This document shows positions 44,978-52,946 of a DNA stretch of 64,000 nucleotides, in pieces (within the stretch, counting starts at the first letter, position 1; every line of letters begins with the position of its first letter). The notes below the pieces were generated by a model. That model ran no database searches and had not been told where the DNA came from. It saw only the letters and a list, made by a program, of their open reading frames with translations. The position numbers and the translations under genes were made by a program. Source of the stretch: Candidatus Sulfotelmatobacter sp. (lineage in GTDB: Bacteria > Vulcanimicrobiota > Vulcanimicrobiia > Vulcanimicrobiales > Vulcanimicrobiaceae); NCBI GenBank assembly GCA_035504415.1, contig DATJRY010000021.1, forward strand, positions 124,001-188,000, given 5' to 3'.

Positions 44978-46789
44978 CTACTTCGTCGTCCGGTGCTTGG
45001 CGTAGATGCCGACTTCGTTCTCGGTCACCGTCAGCGGCACGCCGAGCTTGTTGCCGGCCCCGTCCGAGACCGTGACCTCGCACGCGCCGGTCGCCGAACC
45101 CGGCGTCACGCTGAACGTGACGCTCGTCGGCGACTGCACCGTATAGGCGCTGACGATCGCGACTGTGCTGCTGCTGGCGGGATTCGCGACACATGCGATC
45201 GCCGGCGGCACCGAGATCGTGCTCGTGTCCTGCACGCTCACCGTCTGCGCTCCGGCGTTGGTGACGAGGTCGAACGCGAGGCTGCTCGGGCTCGCGGTGA
45301 AGCCGGCCGGCGTGTCGTAGCCGGCGATGGTCACCGTGACGGGATTGCTGAGCACGCCGGTGTCGCCGTCCGCGACCTGGAAGGAGCACGTCCCTTGCGC
45401 GACCGGCGTGACGCTGAAGGTGTTCGCCGACGAACCGGCCGTCACGGTTCCTGCGCCGGTGCCGCTGCAGGACTCGCTCGCGCCGCCGCCCGCGAGCGTC
45501 ATCGCGGTGCGCGCTCCCGGCGCGCTGCCCATAACCGTCGCCGTGGCGCCGCTCGCCAGGCTCGCGGTGTTCGCGCTCACGCTCGCCGAGATGGGATCGA
45601 TCGCGTACGTGACCGTCGCGTTGTACGGTCCGACGGCGAACGAGCCGCTGGCGGGGTTGTAGAGCGTGCCGGTCGCCGTCGACGTGCCGACGTTCGAGCC
45701 GTTGACGATCGGCCCGTTCGAAAGGGTGACGGTACTCGGTGACGTCGACTGCCCGTCATAGTTGATGCCGATGATGAAGACGCACTCCGCCCACTCGTAA
45801 CCGTCGTTGGGAATCGTCGCGGTTTGCGCATAGCCGGGCGGCGTGGTCGACGACGGCGTCAGCGAGAGCGCCCCGGCGTCGTTGGCGAAACCGGGGTTCG
45901 CGAACGGCGCGACGGTGACGCCGGACGTCGACGAGACGAGCGTGAGCGGCGCCGCGGCACCGCTCGCATCGACGAACGGCAGCGCGACCGCGTCGGGATC
46001 GTACCAGCCACCGTCGGGGTCGGCGAACTCCGGCGTCACGAATCCCTGCGCCGGCGCACCGCTCGTGACCGCGACGCGGTCCGTCACGCCGGTGCCGACG
46101 TCGTTCCCGTTGCTCTCCACGCTGAAGGATGCGTTCGAGGTCGGGGTGTCGCCGCTGGCGGTGTCGATGCCCGGCCAGCAGTTGTACCAGCCGCCGACGA
46201 CGGCCGAGATGCCGAGCTGCACGTTGGTGACCGTGCCGGGCGTCAGCGTCGCTTGCGTGGATCCGACACCCAAGATGTTGGAGTTGGTCGGGAAGCCGTC
46301 GCCCTCGTAGGCGGGAAGCCCGTTGGTTCCCTCGTCCGTCGGCGCCTCGTCGACCTCCGTCACCGCGATCGTCTCGGAAGCGGCCAGCCACGGAATCGCG
46401 AACGTGCACGTCTCGACGCCGCCGCCGTTCGTGCACGCGGCCGAGCTCTGGGTGATGTCGACGTACTGCGTCTTCGTCGTCCCGCCGGCGGTGACCGCGA
46501 TTTGCAGACCGTCGCTAGCAGTCGAGACATATTTGGGCGACCGCTTCGCCGCGGCGCCGTGACGCGCGGCCGCCGCCGACGTCTTCTTCGGCCTCGTCGA
46601 CGCGGCGCGGTTGATCTTGACCGTCAGGCGCGCCTGCGAGCCGCTCGCCGGCGCGGCGGTCGGCGCCGAGGACGGACTCCCGCCGGTCGCGTGCGGCACG
46701 CTCGCGGTGCCGCCGCCCCCGCCGCACGCGGCCAACAGCAGCGCAGCAGCGGCCGGCGCGCTCAAGCGCGTGAGAATAAAACGCAACAT
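44978..46789 (-). CDS. Large lipoprotein of the RxPKYxS family with C-terminal Ig-like domain (copy D)
   Basis: A 603-residue lipoprotein with lipobox LLAAC. Marks: LTVKINRA, KRSPKYVSTASDGLQIAVTAGG, QYVDITQ, ETCTFAIPWLAASETIAVT, EVDEAPTDEG and AYEGDGFPTNSN; it is closest to copy B in these blocks. The core ends GTCSFQVADGDTG. The shared C-terminal domain follows (AIACVANPAS, TGACEVTVSDGAG), ending IYAKHRTTK. AGGAG sits 9 bases before the ATG, right at the stop of the Pro-Thr lipoprotein gene 13 bp upstream. Confidence 0.7.
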   Translation of the reverse strand: MLRFILTRLSAPAAAALLLAACGGGGGTASVPHATGGSPSSAPTAAPASGSQARLTVKINRAASTRPKKTSAAAARHGAAAKRSPKYVSTASDGLQIAVTAGGTTKTQYVDITQSSAACTNGGGVETCTFAIPWLAASETIAVTEVDEAPTDEGTNGLPAYEGDGFPTNSNILGVGSTQATLTPGTVTNVQLGISAVVGGWYNCWPGIDTASGDTPTSNASFSVESNGNDVGTGVTDRVAVTSGAPAQGFVTPEFADPDGGWYDPDAVALPFVDASGAAAPLTLVSSTSGVTVAPFANPGFANDAGALSLTPSSTTPPGYAQTATIPNDGYEWAECVFIIGINYDGQSTSPSTVTLSNGPIVNGSNVGTSTATGTLYNPASGSFAVGPYNATVTYAIDPISASVSANTASLASGATATVMGSAPGARTAMTLAGGGASESCSGTGAGTVTAGSSANTFSVTPVAQGTCSFQVADGDTGVLSNPVTVTIAGYDTPAGFTASPSSLAFDLVTNAGAQTVSVQDTSTISVPPAIACVANPASSSTVAIVSAYTVQSPTSVTFSVTPGSATGACEVTVSDGAGNKLGVPLTVTENEVGIYAKHRTTK

Positions 46790-46802
46790 CGCTGAGCGCT
46801 CC

Positions 46803-47903
46803 TTACTTCTGCTTGCGGTGCGTGCCGAACACGCCCAGATTTGCGAGTGAGCTCGTCACCGGTACGACGGTCGAGCCGTTGTTGCTGTCGGTGATCGTCA
46901 AGTTGCACGAGCCCGTCTCGTCGCCGGGCGCCACCATGAAGAACGTGACGCCGTTCGTCGGACCCGTCAGGGTCGCGACCGCCGTTCCACTTTGACCCGA
47001 GGGATTTTCGGTGCACGCGATGGCCGCGCTGAACGTGCCGGCGTAGTTCGGCTCGCTGACACTGACCGGGGCCGGCGTCGGGCTCGACGAGAGGTCGAAG
47101 TTGACGGCGGTCGGATCTGCCAGCGGCGTCGGCACCGGGGTCGGGGTCGGGGTCGGGGTCGGCGTCGCGGTGGGCGCGATCGTCGGCGTCGGCGTCGCGC
47201 TCGGCGCGGCCGTCGGCGTCGGCGTTGCGGTCGGCGTCGCCGTCGAGCTCGGGGTGGGCGTTGGCGTCGGACCCGTCGCGGCACCCTCGTCCCACAGCGC
47301 GAGCACCACCGGCTCGCCCGCCGCGATGGCCAGCGTCCCCGGTGCGGCGGCGAACGAGACGGTCGTCCCGCTCACCGTTGCCGGCCCGTCAAAGAAGTCG
47401 TTCCAGCTGCCGTCCGTCGCTTGCGCGTACAGCGCCAGCTCGTAGTCGTCGCCCGCGACCGCGCTGGGGACCGTGAACAAGAATGCCGGCACCCCGCTCA
47501 GCGTCACGCTCTGCGTTGCGGCGAACTCGACGAAGACGATCGGCGCGGACGACGCGCTCGCCGTGCGGCGCGCGGCCGCCGGCCCGCGCGCCACCGAGCT
47601 GAACGTCGCGGTCCCGCTCGGCTGCGTCGGCGTGATCGTCTCGGTCAACGTCGCCGCGACGTTTGCCGTCGGCAGCATCCCGGAGACCGAGACCGTCCCG
47701 TCCGAAAGCGGGGGCAGCGCGACAGTGCTCGTCGTCGACGTCTGCACGGTCTGCACGTTGGACGGGCCTGCCGTCGGCGTCGGCGTCGGTGCGGCGAGAT
47801 CGCGCGGTGGGGTCGTTCCCGATCCGCCACAGCCCGCGACGAGCGCGGCGCACAAAGCAAGAGCAGGGACAACCATAAGGGTTGGCCGGGGCAAGAACGG
47901 CAA
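46803..47903 (-). CDS. Lipoprotein with Pro-Thr linker and C-terminal Ig-like domain (paralogue)
   Basis: A 366-residue lipoprotein, first gene of the four-gene operon. TTG 47901-47903 is supported by GAGGA about 7 bases upstream; ATG at 47874-47876 is an alternative nine codons in. The lipobox is LVAGC, followed by TTPPRDLAAPTPTPT, as in the protein at 32497. A beta domain (APIVFVEFAATQSVTLSG, YELALYAQATDGSW), a long Pro-Thr linker, then the shared domain (AIACTENPSG, GSCNLTITDSN) ending FGTHRKQK. Function unknown. Confidence 0.75.
   Translation of the reverse strand: MPFLPRPTLMVVPALALCAALVAGCGGSGTTPPRDLAAPTPTPTAGPSNVQTVQTSTTSTVALPPLSDGTVSVSGMLPTANVAATLTETITPTQPSGTATFSSVARGPAAARRTASASSAPIVFVEFAATQSVTLSGVPAFLFTVPSAVAGDDYELALYAQATDGSWNDFFDGPATVSGTTVSFAAAPGTLAIAAGEPVVLALWDEGAATGPTPTPTPSSTATPTATPTPTAAPSATPTPTIAPTATPTPTPTPTPVPTPLADPTAVNFDLSSSPTPAPVSVSEPNYAGTFSAAIACTENPSGQSGTAVATLTGPTNGVTFFMVAPGDETGSCNLTITDSNNGSTVVPVTSSLANLGVFGTHRKQK
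47127..47272 (-). repeat. Tandem hexamer repeats (Pro-Thr/Ala linker)
   Basis: About 48 codons of Thr-Pro, Ala-Pro and Ser-Pro repeats on the minus strand (GGGGTC and GGCGTC units on the plus strand). It occupies the linker of the 366-residue lipoprotein and parallels the tract at 33100-33249. Confidence 0.85.
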
Positions 47904-47954
47904 AGCGGTTCCTCGCGGATGGAAGACAGAGCGACGGGCCCATCTCGGTGAGCG

Positions 47955-47978
47955 GCCGATCGCAAATGTGCGATCGGC
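47955..47978. promoter_or_regulatory. 24-bp perfect dyad upstream of the lipoprotein operon
   Basis: GCCGATCGCA-AATG-TGCGATCGGC, a 10-bp perfect stem with 4-nt loop. It is 52 bp before the lipoprotein TTG and 88 bp past the gdhA stop, both on the minus strand. It could be an operator for the lipoprotein operon or a gdhA terminator without U-tract. GTCTTT-AC-AAAGAC at 48049-48062 is a second small dyad nearer gdhA. Confidence 0.45.
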
Positions 47979-48065
47979 GACATACCAAGATAGGCCAGCG
48001 TCACCCGCCTTGTGCCACGACGGCTCCGGCCCCCTGGGGGCTTACCCAGTCTTTACAAAGACAGG

Positions 48066-49343
48066 TTAGGCGTACACGCCGCGCGCTTTGAGCGAGCGCA
48101 CGACGCGATCGATCGCGACCATGTACGCCGCGGTGCGATACGTGATGCCCCGTGTCTGCGCGACCTCGCGCACGACGCCGAAGTTCTCGAGCAGCTGGTC
48201 GCGCAGCCGTTCGTTGACCTGGGCCTCTTTCCAGAAGTAGCCCTGGCGGTCTTGAACCCACTCGAAGTACGACACGGTCACGCCGCCGGCGTTGGCCACG
48301 ATGTCGGGGATGACGGTGATGCCGTTGCGGGCGAAGACGTGGTCGGCTTCGGGCGTCGTCGGCCCGTTGGCACCCTCGACGATCAGCTTCGCCTTGACGC
48401 GCGCGGCGTTGTCGACGGTCAGCACCTTCTCGAGCGCGGCCGGCACGAGCACATCGCACGGCACCTCGAGCATCGCTTGGTTCGACATCCGCTCGCCGCC
48501 GCGATAGCCGTCCAGCGAGTGGTGCTCTTGCGCGTACGCGATCGCGCCGGCGACGTCGACGCCCTTCTCGTTGACGTAGGCGCCCGTCACGTCGCTGATG
48601 CCCACGATCGTGCAGCCGGCGTCGGCGAACATCTGCGCCGCGATCGAGCCGACGTTGCCGAAGCCTTGTACCACGATCTTCGCGCCCTTGGGATCGATCC
48701 CCAAACGCGCCATCTCGTCGAGTGCGACGATGCTCACGCCGCGCCCGGTCGCCTCGACGCGACCGCGCGAGCCGCCGATGTCGAGCGGCTTGCCGGTCAC
48801 CACGCCCGGCACGTTCATGCGGTGGTGCATCGAGAAGGTGTCCATGATCCACGCCATGTGCTGCGGCGTCGTGTTGACGTCGGGCGCCGGAACGTCTTTG
48901 TCGGGACCGATTACTTCGACCAGCTCAGCGGCGTAGCGGCGCGTGATGCGCTCGATCTCGGAGGTCGAGAGCGTGCGCGGGTCACAGGTGACGCCGCCTT
49001 TGCCGCCGCCGAACGGCAGATCGACGACGGCGCACTTCCAGGTCATCCAGAAGGCCAACGCGGTGACCTCGTCGAGCGTCACGCCGGGATGGAAGCGGAT
49101 CCCGCCCTTGGCCGGCCCGCGCGCGAAGTTGTACTGCACGCGGTAACCCGTGTAGACCTCGAGTTGGCCGCTGTCGCGCTGGAACGGTATCGAGAAGATG
49201 ATTTGGCGCGATGGGTGGGTGAGGATCGCGCGCATCCCGGGATCGAGGTTGAGCAGCGCCGCCGCTTCGTTGAAGTACGCGATCGCGTCGCCGAAGACGC
49301 TGACCTCGCGAACGGCGGTAGTACCCGGTACGGCTGTGGACAT
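48066..49343 (-). CDS. gdhA: Glutamate dehydrogenase (Glu/Leu/Phe/Val family)
   Basis: Interconverts glutamate and 2-oxoglutarate plus ammonia. The 425 residues have the catalytic Lys in PFGGGKGGVTCDP, substrate Lys in ARGPAKGGIRFHP, and the nucleotide loop VVQGFGNVGSIAAQMFADAG, whose GxGxxG with downstream residues suggests NAD(P). IVEGANGPTTPEAD and PDIVANAGGVTVSYFEWVQ complete the family. The length is that of hexameric GDHs. AGGAGG lies 11 bases before the ATG. A 239-bp gene-free leader region upstream holds a candidate RNA structure. Confidence 0.93.
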   Translation of the reverse strand: MSTAVPGTTAVREVSVFGDAIAYFNEAAALLNLDPGMRAILTHPSRQIIFSIPFQRDSGQLEVYTGYRVQYNFARGPAKGGIRFHPGVTLDEVTALAFWMTWKCAVVDLPFGGGKGGVTCDPRTLSTSEIERITRRYAAELVEVIGPDKDVPAPDVNTTPQHMAWIMDTFSMHHRMNVPGVVTGKPLDIGGSRGRVEATGRGVSIVALDEMARLGIDPKGAKIVVQGFGNVGSIAAQMFADAGCTIVGISDVTGAYVNEKGVDVAGAIAYAQEHHSLDGYRGGERMSNQAMLEVPCDVLVPAALEKVLTVDNAARVKAKLIVEGANGPTTPEADHVFARNGITVIPDIVANAGGVTVSYFEWVQDRQGYFWKEAQVNERLRDQLLENFGVVREVAQTRGITYRTAAYMVAIDRVVRSLKARGVYA

Positions 49344-49455
49344 GAAGAGAATGGCCTCCTGAGCCGTCCTGCGTCTTTAGGACATTTAGCGAAAATACCT
49401 TGACCGCGACTCGCCATTTGGACCACGACGGCCCGGGTCGGAACCCCACGTCCCA

Positions 49456-49566
49456 GCGAATCAGGCGACGCTCGCTTTGCTCGCCGAAGCGTGCGTCCAC
49501 GTTCATGGCCCGCCTGGGCACCTACTCGCTCTTCGCCGGGTTGCCTTACAGATCGGCCTGATTCGC
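49456..49566 (-). ncRNA. Candidate structured leader element upstream of gdhA
   Basis: Perfect 11-bp inverted repeats, GCGAATCAGGC (49456-49466) and GCCTGATTCGC (49556-49566), enclose 89 nt. These could form a closing stem like that of a riboswitch or small RNA. Smaller internal pairings exist (GGCGA...TCGCC). It lies 113-223 nt ahead of the gdhA start in the gdhA direction. I could not match it to a named RNA class; the inverted repeat may instead be a protein site. Confidence 0.3.
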
Positions 49567-49582
49567 AACTTCCTGATCCGGT

Positions 49583-50677
49583 CTAGACGTTGAAGCGGAA
49601 CTCGACCACGTCGCCCTCTTGCATGACGTAGTCCTTGCCTTCGGACCGCAGCTTTCCGGCGGCGCGGATCGCGTCCATCGCCTTGAGGGTCACGTAATCG
49701 TCGTACGAGACGATCTCGGCGCGGATGAAGCCGCGCTCGATGTCGGTGTGGATCTTGCCGGCCGCTTGCGGCGCTTTGGTTCCCTTGGCGATCGTCCAGG
49801 CCCGGGTCTCCTTCGGGCCGGCGGTCAGGAACGTCATCAGGCCCAGCAGGTCGTACGCCTCGACGATCAGCCGGTCCAGCCCGCCGGCCGTGATCCCGTA
49901 GTCGGCCCGGAACATCGCGACGTCGTCCTCGCTCATCCCGGCGAACTCCGACTCGACCTTGCCGTTGAACGCGATGGCCCGGCTGTTCTCGGTCCGCGCG
50001 TGGGCCATCACCGTCTCGGCCATCGGCCCCAGCGTCGCGATTTGCCCCTCGTCGACGTTGGCGACGTAGAGCATCGGCTTGGCGGTCAGCAAGAACGACT
50101 CGCGGGCCAGGCGCAGCTCCTCGGAGTCGGGCGGGAAGGCGCGGGCCGGCTTGCCGGCCTCCAGTGCGGCGACCAGGCGCTCCAGCGCCTCCAGCTCGGG
50201 AGCCTGCTTGGGGTTCGCGCGGACCTCGCGGGCCAGCTTCTCCCGGCGGCGCTGCAGGGTGCCCAGATCGGCCAGCGCCATCTCGATGGCGATGATCTCG
50301 ATGTCGCGCAGCGGGTCGGGCGCGCCCTCGACGTGGGTGACGTTGTCGTCGGCGAAGCAGCGCACCACCATCGCGACCGCGTCGGTCTCCCGAATGTGCG
50401 AGAGGAAGGCGTTGCCGAGCCCTTGACCGCTGGCAGCCCCCCGGACCAAGCCGGCGATGTCGACGAAACGCATCGTCGCGGGGACGATCTTCTCCGACGC
50501 GTTCAGCGCCGCGAGCGCGTCGAGCCGCCGGTCGGGCACCGGGACCTCGCCGACGTTCGGCTCGATGGTCGCGAACGGGTAGTTCGCTGCCAGCGCTTGC
50601 GCTGAACGCGTAAGCGCGTTGAAGATGGTCGACTTGCCCACGTTGGGAAGCCCGACGATACCGCACGACAATGCCAC
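49583..50677 (-). CDS. ychF: Redox-regulated ATPase/GTPase YchF (Obg family)
   Basis: Translation-associated P-loop NTPase that hydrolyses ATP rather than GTP in studied cases and binds ribosomes. The 364 residues equal the family's usual length. P-loop [18 protein letters not shown], switch [21 protein letters not shown], a coiled-coil insert (about 135-200) and a C-terminal TGS domain with [21 protein letters not shown] and [15 protein letters not shown] are all present. The usual G4 motif NKxD is absent as expected; MLYVANVDE stands there. Start GTG 50675-50677 ([12 protein letters not shown]). Confidence 0.95.
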   Translation of the reverse strand: MALSCGIVGLPNVGKSTIFNALTRSAQALAANYPFATIEPNVGEVPVPDRRLDALAALNASEKIVPATMRFVDIAGLVRGAASGQGLGNAFLSHIRETDAVAMVVRCFADDNVTHVEGAPDPLRDIEIIAIEMALADLGTLQRRREKLAREVRANPKQAPELEALERLVAALEAGKPARAFPPDSEELRLARESFLLTAKPMLYVANVDEGQIATLGPMAETVMAHARTENSRAIAFNGKVESEFAGMSEDDVAMFRADYGITAGGLDRLIVEAYDLLGLMTFLTAGPKETRAWTIAKGTKAPQAAGKIHTDIERGFIRAEIVSYDDYVTLKAMDAIRAAGKLRSEGKDYVMQEGDVVEFRFNV

Positions 50678-50737
50678 GGAGCGCCTTCGTACGCGGCACC
50701 GAAGGATTCGCCCTTGGACCTCCCGGAGTATGCGGGG

Positions 50738-51214
50738 ATGCGGCAGATGAAGGTCGACAAGCTGGGGATCGATCTCCTCACGCACGACCCCGTCGTCATC
50801 CTGAAGGACCTCGAGGGCAAGCGCTACCTGCCGATCCTGATCGGCCCGTTCGAGGCGACGGCGATCGCCTTGGCGCTGGAAGGCACCTCGGTCCCGCGGC
50901 CGCTCTCGCACGATCTGATGCGCAACTTGCTCGAATCGCTCTCGGCCAAGCTCGAGCAGATCGTCATCCACGACATCAAAGAGTCGACGTTCTACGCCAA
51001 GCTCGTCGTTCGGACCAACGGCGACGTCCAGGAGATCGACGCGCGTCCGTCCGACGGGATCGCGCTGGCGCTGCGCATGCAAGCGCCGATCTTCGTCAGC
51101 GACAAGATCGCACTCGAGGAGACGGTCCCCGACAACAAACCGGCCGAGCCCGAAGAACAGCAAAAATTCAAGAAATTCATCGAAGAGCTCAAGCCCTCGG
51201 ATTTCTTAGAATAG
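50738..51214 (+). CDS. Bifunctional nuclease family protein (DUF151)
   Basis: Bifunctional nuclease (BFN) domain protein of about 158 residues; plant and mycobacterial relatives have nuclease activity or affect oxidative-stress signalling. Blocks: [42 protein letters not shown], and [22 protein letters not shown], all diagnostic. The acidic C-terminal helix runs [21 protein letters not shown] 50738 is chosen for GGAG 9 bases upstream; TTG 50714 and ATG 50747 are alternatives. It is divergent from ychF. Confidence 0.88.
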   Translation: MRQMKVDKLGIDLLTHDPVVILKDLEGKRYLPILIGPFEATAIALALEGTSVPRPLSHDLMRNLLESLSAKLEQIVIHDIKESTFYAKLVVRTNGDVQEIDARPSDGIALALRMQAPIFVSDKIALEETVPDNKPAEPEEQQKFKKFIEELKPSDFLE

Positions 51215-51266
51215 TGGACGTGGGCGGCGCGCTAGTCTAACGGCGCTCCGCCCCTGGCTCCGCGCC

Positions 51267-51374
51267 CCCCACGCTTCGCGTGGGGCCCCCGGACCGCCGC
51301 GCGCGGCGACATCGAGCCAAGGGGACGTTCCCCGAGGCCGCGCGCGAACTCGTCCCGCTCAGGCGGACTTTTTT
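51267..51374 (+). terminator. GC-rich hairpins downstream of the bifunctional nuclease gene
   Basis: CCCCACGC-TTC-GCGTGGGG (51267-51285) is a very stable hairpin without U-tract. A small stem CCGC-TCAG-GCGG followed by ACTTTTTTG (51355-51374) looks more like a terminator end. The 186-bp gap to mtnP holds no coding frame. Confidence 0.4.
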
Positions 51375-51400
51375 GCTTTCGCGTCTTACCTTACGGCGCG

Positions 51401-52210
51401 ATGTACACGACGACTGAACGGGCTGAGATCGGGGTCTATGGGGGCTCCGGGTTCTATTCGCTGATCGAGAATCCGCGTGAGGTTTGGGTCGAGACGCCCT
51501 ACGGGTTGCCCTCGGACAAGATCGCGCTCGGCGAGATCGCCGGCAAGAAGGTGGCGTTTCTGCCGCGCCACGGCAAGGATCACCGCTACCCGCCGCAGTC
51601 GATCAACTACCGCGCCAACGCCTGGGCGATGAAGGCGCTGGGCGTGACCCGCATCATCGGCCCGACCGCCTGCGGCTCGCTGCAGCCGCACGTGAAGCCC
51701 GGCTCGATGGTCGTCGCCGACCAGATCGTCGATCGCACCACCGGCCGCAAAGACACGTTCTACGACGGCCCGATCACGACGCACGTCTCGTTCGCCGATC
51801 CGTACTGCCCGCAGCTTCGGCCGATCGCGATCGACGCGCTGCGCGGCCTGGGGATCGACACGCACGACCACGGCACGATCGTCATCATCCAAGGACCGCG
51901 CTTCTCGACGCGTGCCGAGTCGAAGTGGTTCAGCTCGCTGGGCTGGGAGGTCATCAACATGACCAACTACCCGGAGTCGTATCTCGCGCGCGAGCTCGAG
52001 ATGTGCTACGTCAACATCTCGCTGATCACCGACTACGACGTCGGTCTGGAAGGCGCCGGCGGCATCCAGCCCGTCTCGCACGCCGAAGTGATGAAGGTGT
52101 TCGCCAGCAACAACGAGCGGGTGAAGGCGGGCATCTTCAAGATCATCGAGAGCATGCCGGCCGAGCGCAGCTGCTCGTGCGGCGACGCGTTGGCCGGCGC
52201 GCGCGGGTAA
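51401..52210 (+). CDS. mtnP: S-methyl-5'-thioadenosine phosphorylase
   Basis: Splits methylthioadenosine to adenine and methylthioribose-1-phosphate in methionine salvage. The 269 residues have phosphate loop GVYGGSGFYSL, RHGKDHRYPPQSINYRAN, GPTACGSLQ, TIVIIQGPRFSTRAES and VINMTNYPESYLARELEMCY. The Asp pair in LITDYDVGLEG indicates a 6-aminopurine substrate, against a 6-oxopurine phosphorylase where Asn is usual. No strong ribosome site precedes the ATG. Confidence 0.9.
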   Translation: MYTTTERAEIGVYGGSGFYSLIENPREVWVETPYGLPSDKIALGEIAGKKVAFLPRHGKDHRYPPQSINYRANAWAMKALGVTRIIGPTACGSLQPHVKPGSMVVADQIVDRTTGRKDTFYDGPITTHVSFADPYCPQLRPIAIDALRGLGIDTHDHGTIVIIQGPRFSTRAESKWFSSLGWEVINMTNYPESYLARELEMCYVNISLITDYDVGLEGAGGIQPVSHAEVMKVFASNNERVKAGIFKIIESMPAERSCSCGDALAGARG

Positions 52211-52220
52211 ACGGCGCATC

Positions 52221-52946
52221 ATGAAGCGCGCACCGCTGCCCGGCGTCGACCCGTCGATCTACCTCGCGGCGCTGCCGCTGCTGGTGCGCAACCCCTCGAT
52301 CGTCATCGTGCCGCTGCTGATGGCGGTGATCGGGATCCTGGTCGGCCGCCTGTTCACGCCGGGCGGCGCCGACCTGGGCGGCATCACCGGGGGCATCCTG
52401 CAGCTGTTCGTGTTTCTGCTGATGCTGTTCGGCCTGGGCACGGCGTGCATCATCGCCGACGACGCCTGGCGTCACGGGCGCGCCTCGTTCGAGAACGGCT
52501 GGGTCGAAGCGCGCCGGCGCGCACCGGAGATCCTGATGGCCGCGATCGGCGTGAGCTTCGTGCTCGCGATCGGACAGTACGCGAGCGCGCTGCTCGGCGC
52601 GATCGGGTATCTGCTGTTGGCCGCGGCGGCCTTCTTCCTCATCTTCGCGATCCCGGCGGCCGCCGTCGGCGGCGTCCCCGGCGGCGCGGCGATCCAGGTC
52701 TCGATCGACCGGGTACGCGCGAACCCGCTCTCCGCGGCGCTCGCGACGATCGTCACCATCGGCCTGGTCATCGTGGTCACGCCGATCCTGACCGGGCTCG
52801 TGTTGACGTGGCTGGCGCCGTATCTGACCGGCTTTTCCGTCATCGGCTCGCTGATCGAAGCGGTGTTCCAGGCGATCTTCGTCAGCTACTCGGCGCTGAT
52901 CGTCACCAAGAGCTACACCGACGCCGCCTTCGGCCGCCGTTTCTAG
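52221..52946 (+). CDS. Integral membrane protein of unknown function
   Basis: A 241-residue protein with about six transmembrane segments (residues 26-45, 58-80, 107-125, 128-150, 172-195, 205-230). It resembles loosely the DUF-type membrane proteins related to the glycerophosphodiesterase membrane domain, but no diagnostic motif was found. The short loop DDAWRHGRASFENGWVEARRR between segments 2 and 3 is the most polar and likely cytoplasmic. It starts 10 bp after mtnP and is probably cotranscribed. It ends in a 4-bp convergent overlap with holB (CTAG). Confidence 0.7.
   Translation: MKRAPLPGVDPSIYLAALPLLVRNPSIVIVPLLMAVIGILVGRLFTPGGADLGGITGGILQLFVFLLMLFGLGTACIIADDAWRHGRASFENGWVEARRRAPEILMAAIGVSFVLAIGQYASALLGAIGYLLLAAAAFFLIFAIPAAAVGGVPGGAAIQVSIDRVRANPLSAALATIVTIGLVIVVTPILTGLVLTWLAPYLTGFSVIGSLIEAVFQAIFVSYSALIVTKSYTDAAFGRRF

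Noticed and set aside
48982-49521. Alternative frame upstream of gdhA starting [14 protein letters not shown]
   Set aside because: It runs antisense to nothing but continues out of frame through gdhA with shadow-like composition and has no family similarity.
49456-49566. SAM riboswitch identity for the gdhA leader, because of GGCAACC and GGTGCC
   Set aside because: The rest of the SAM-I/SAM-IV core (kink-turn region and P2 length) is not present; only the stem is reported.
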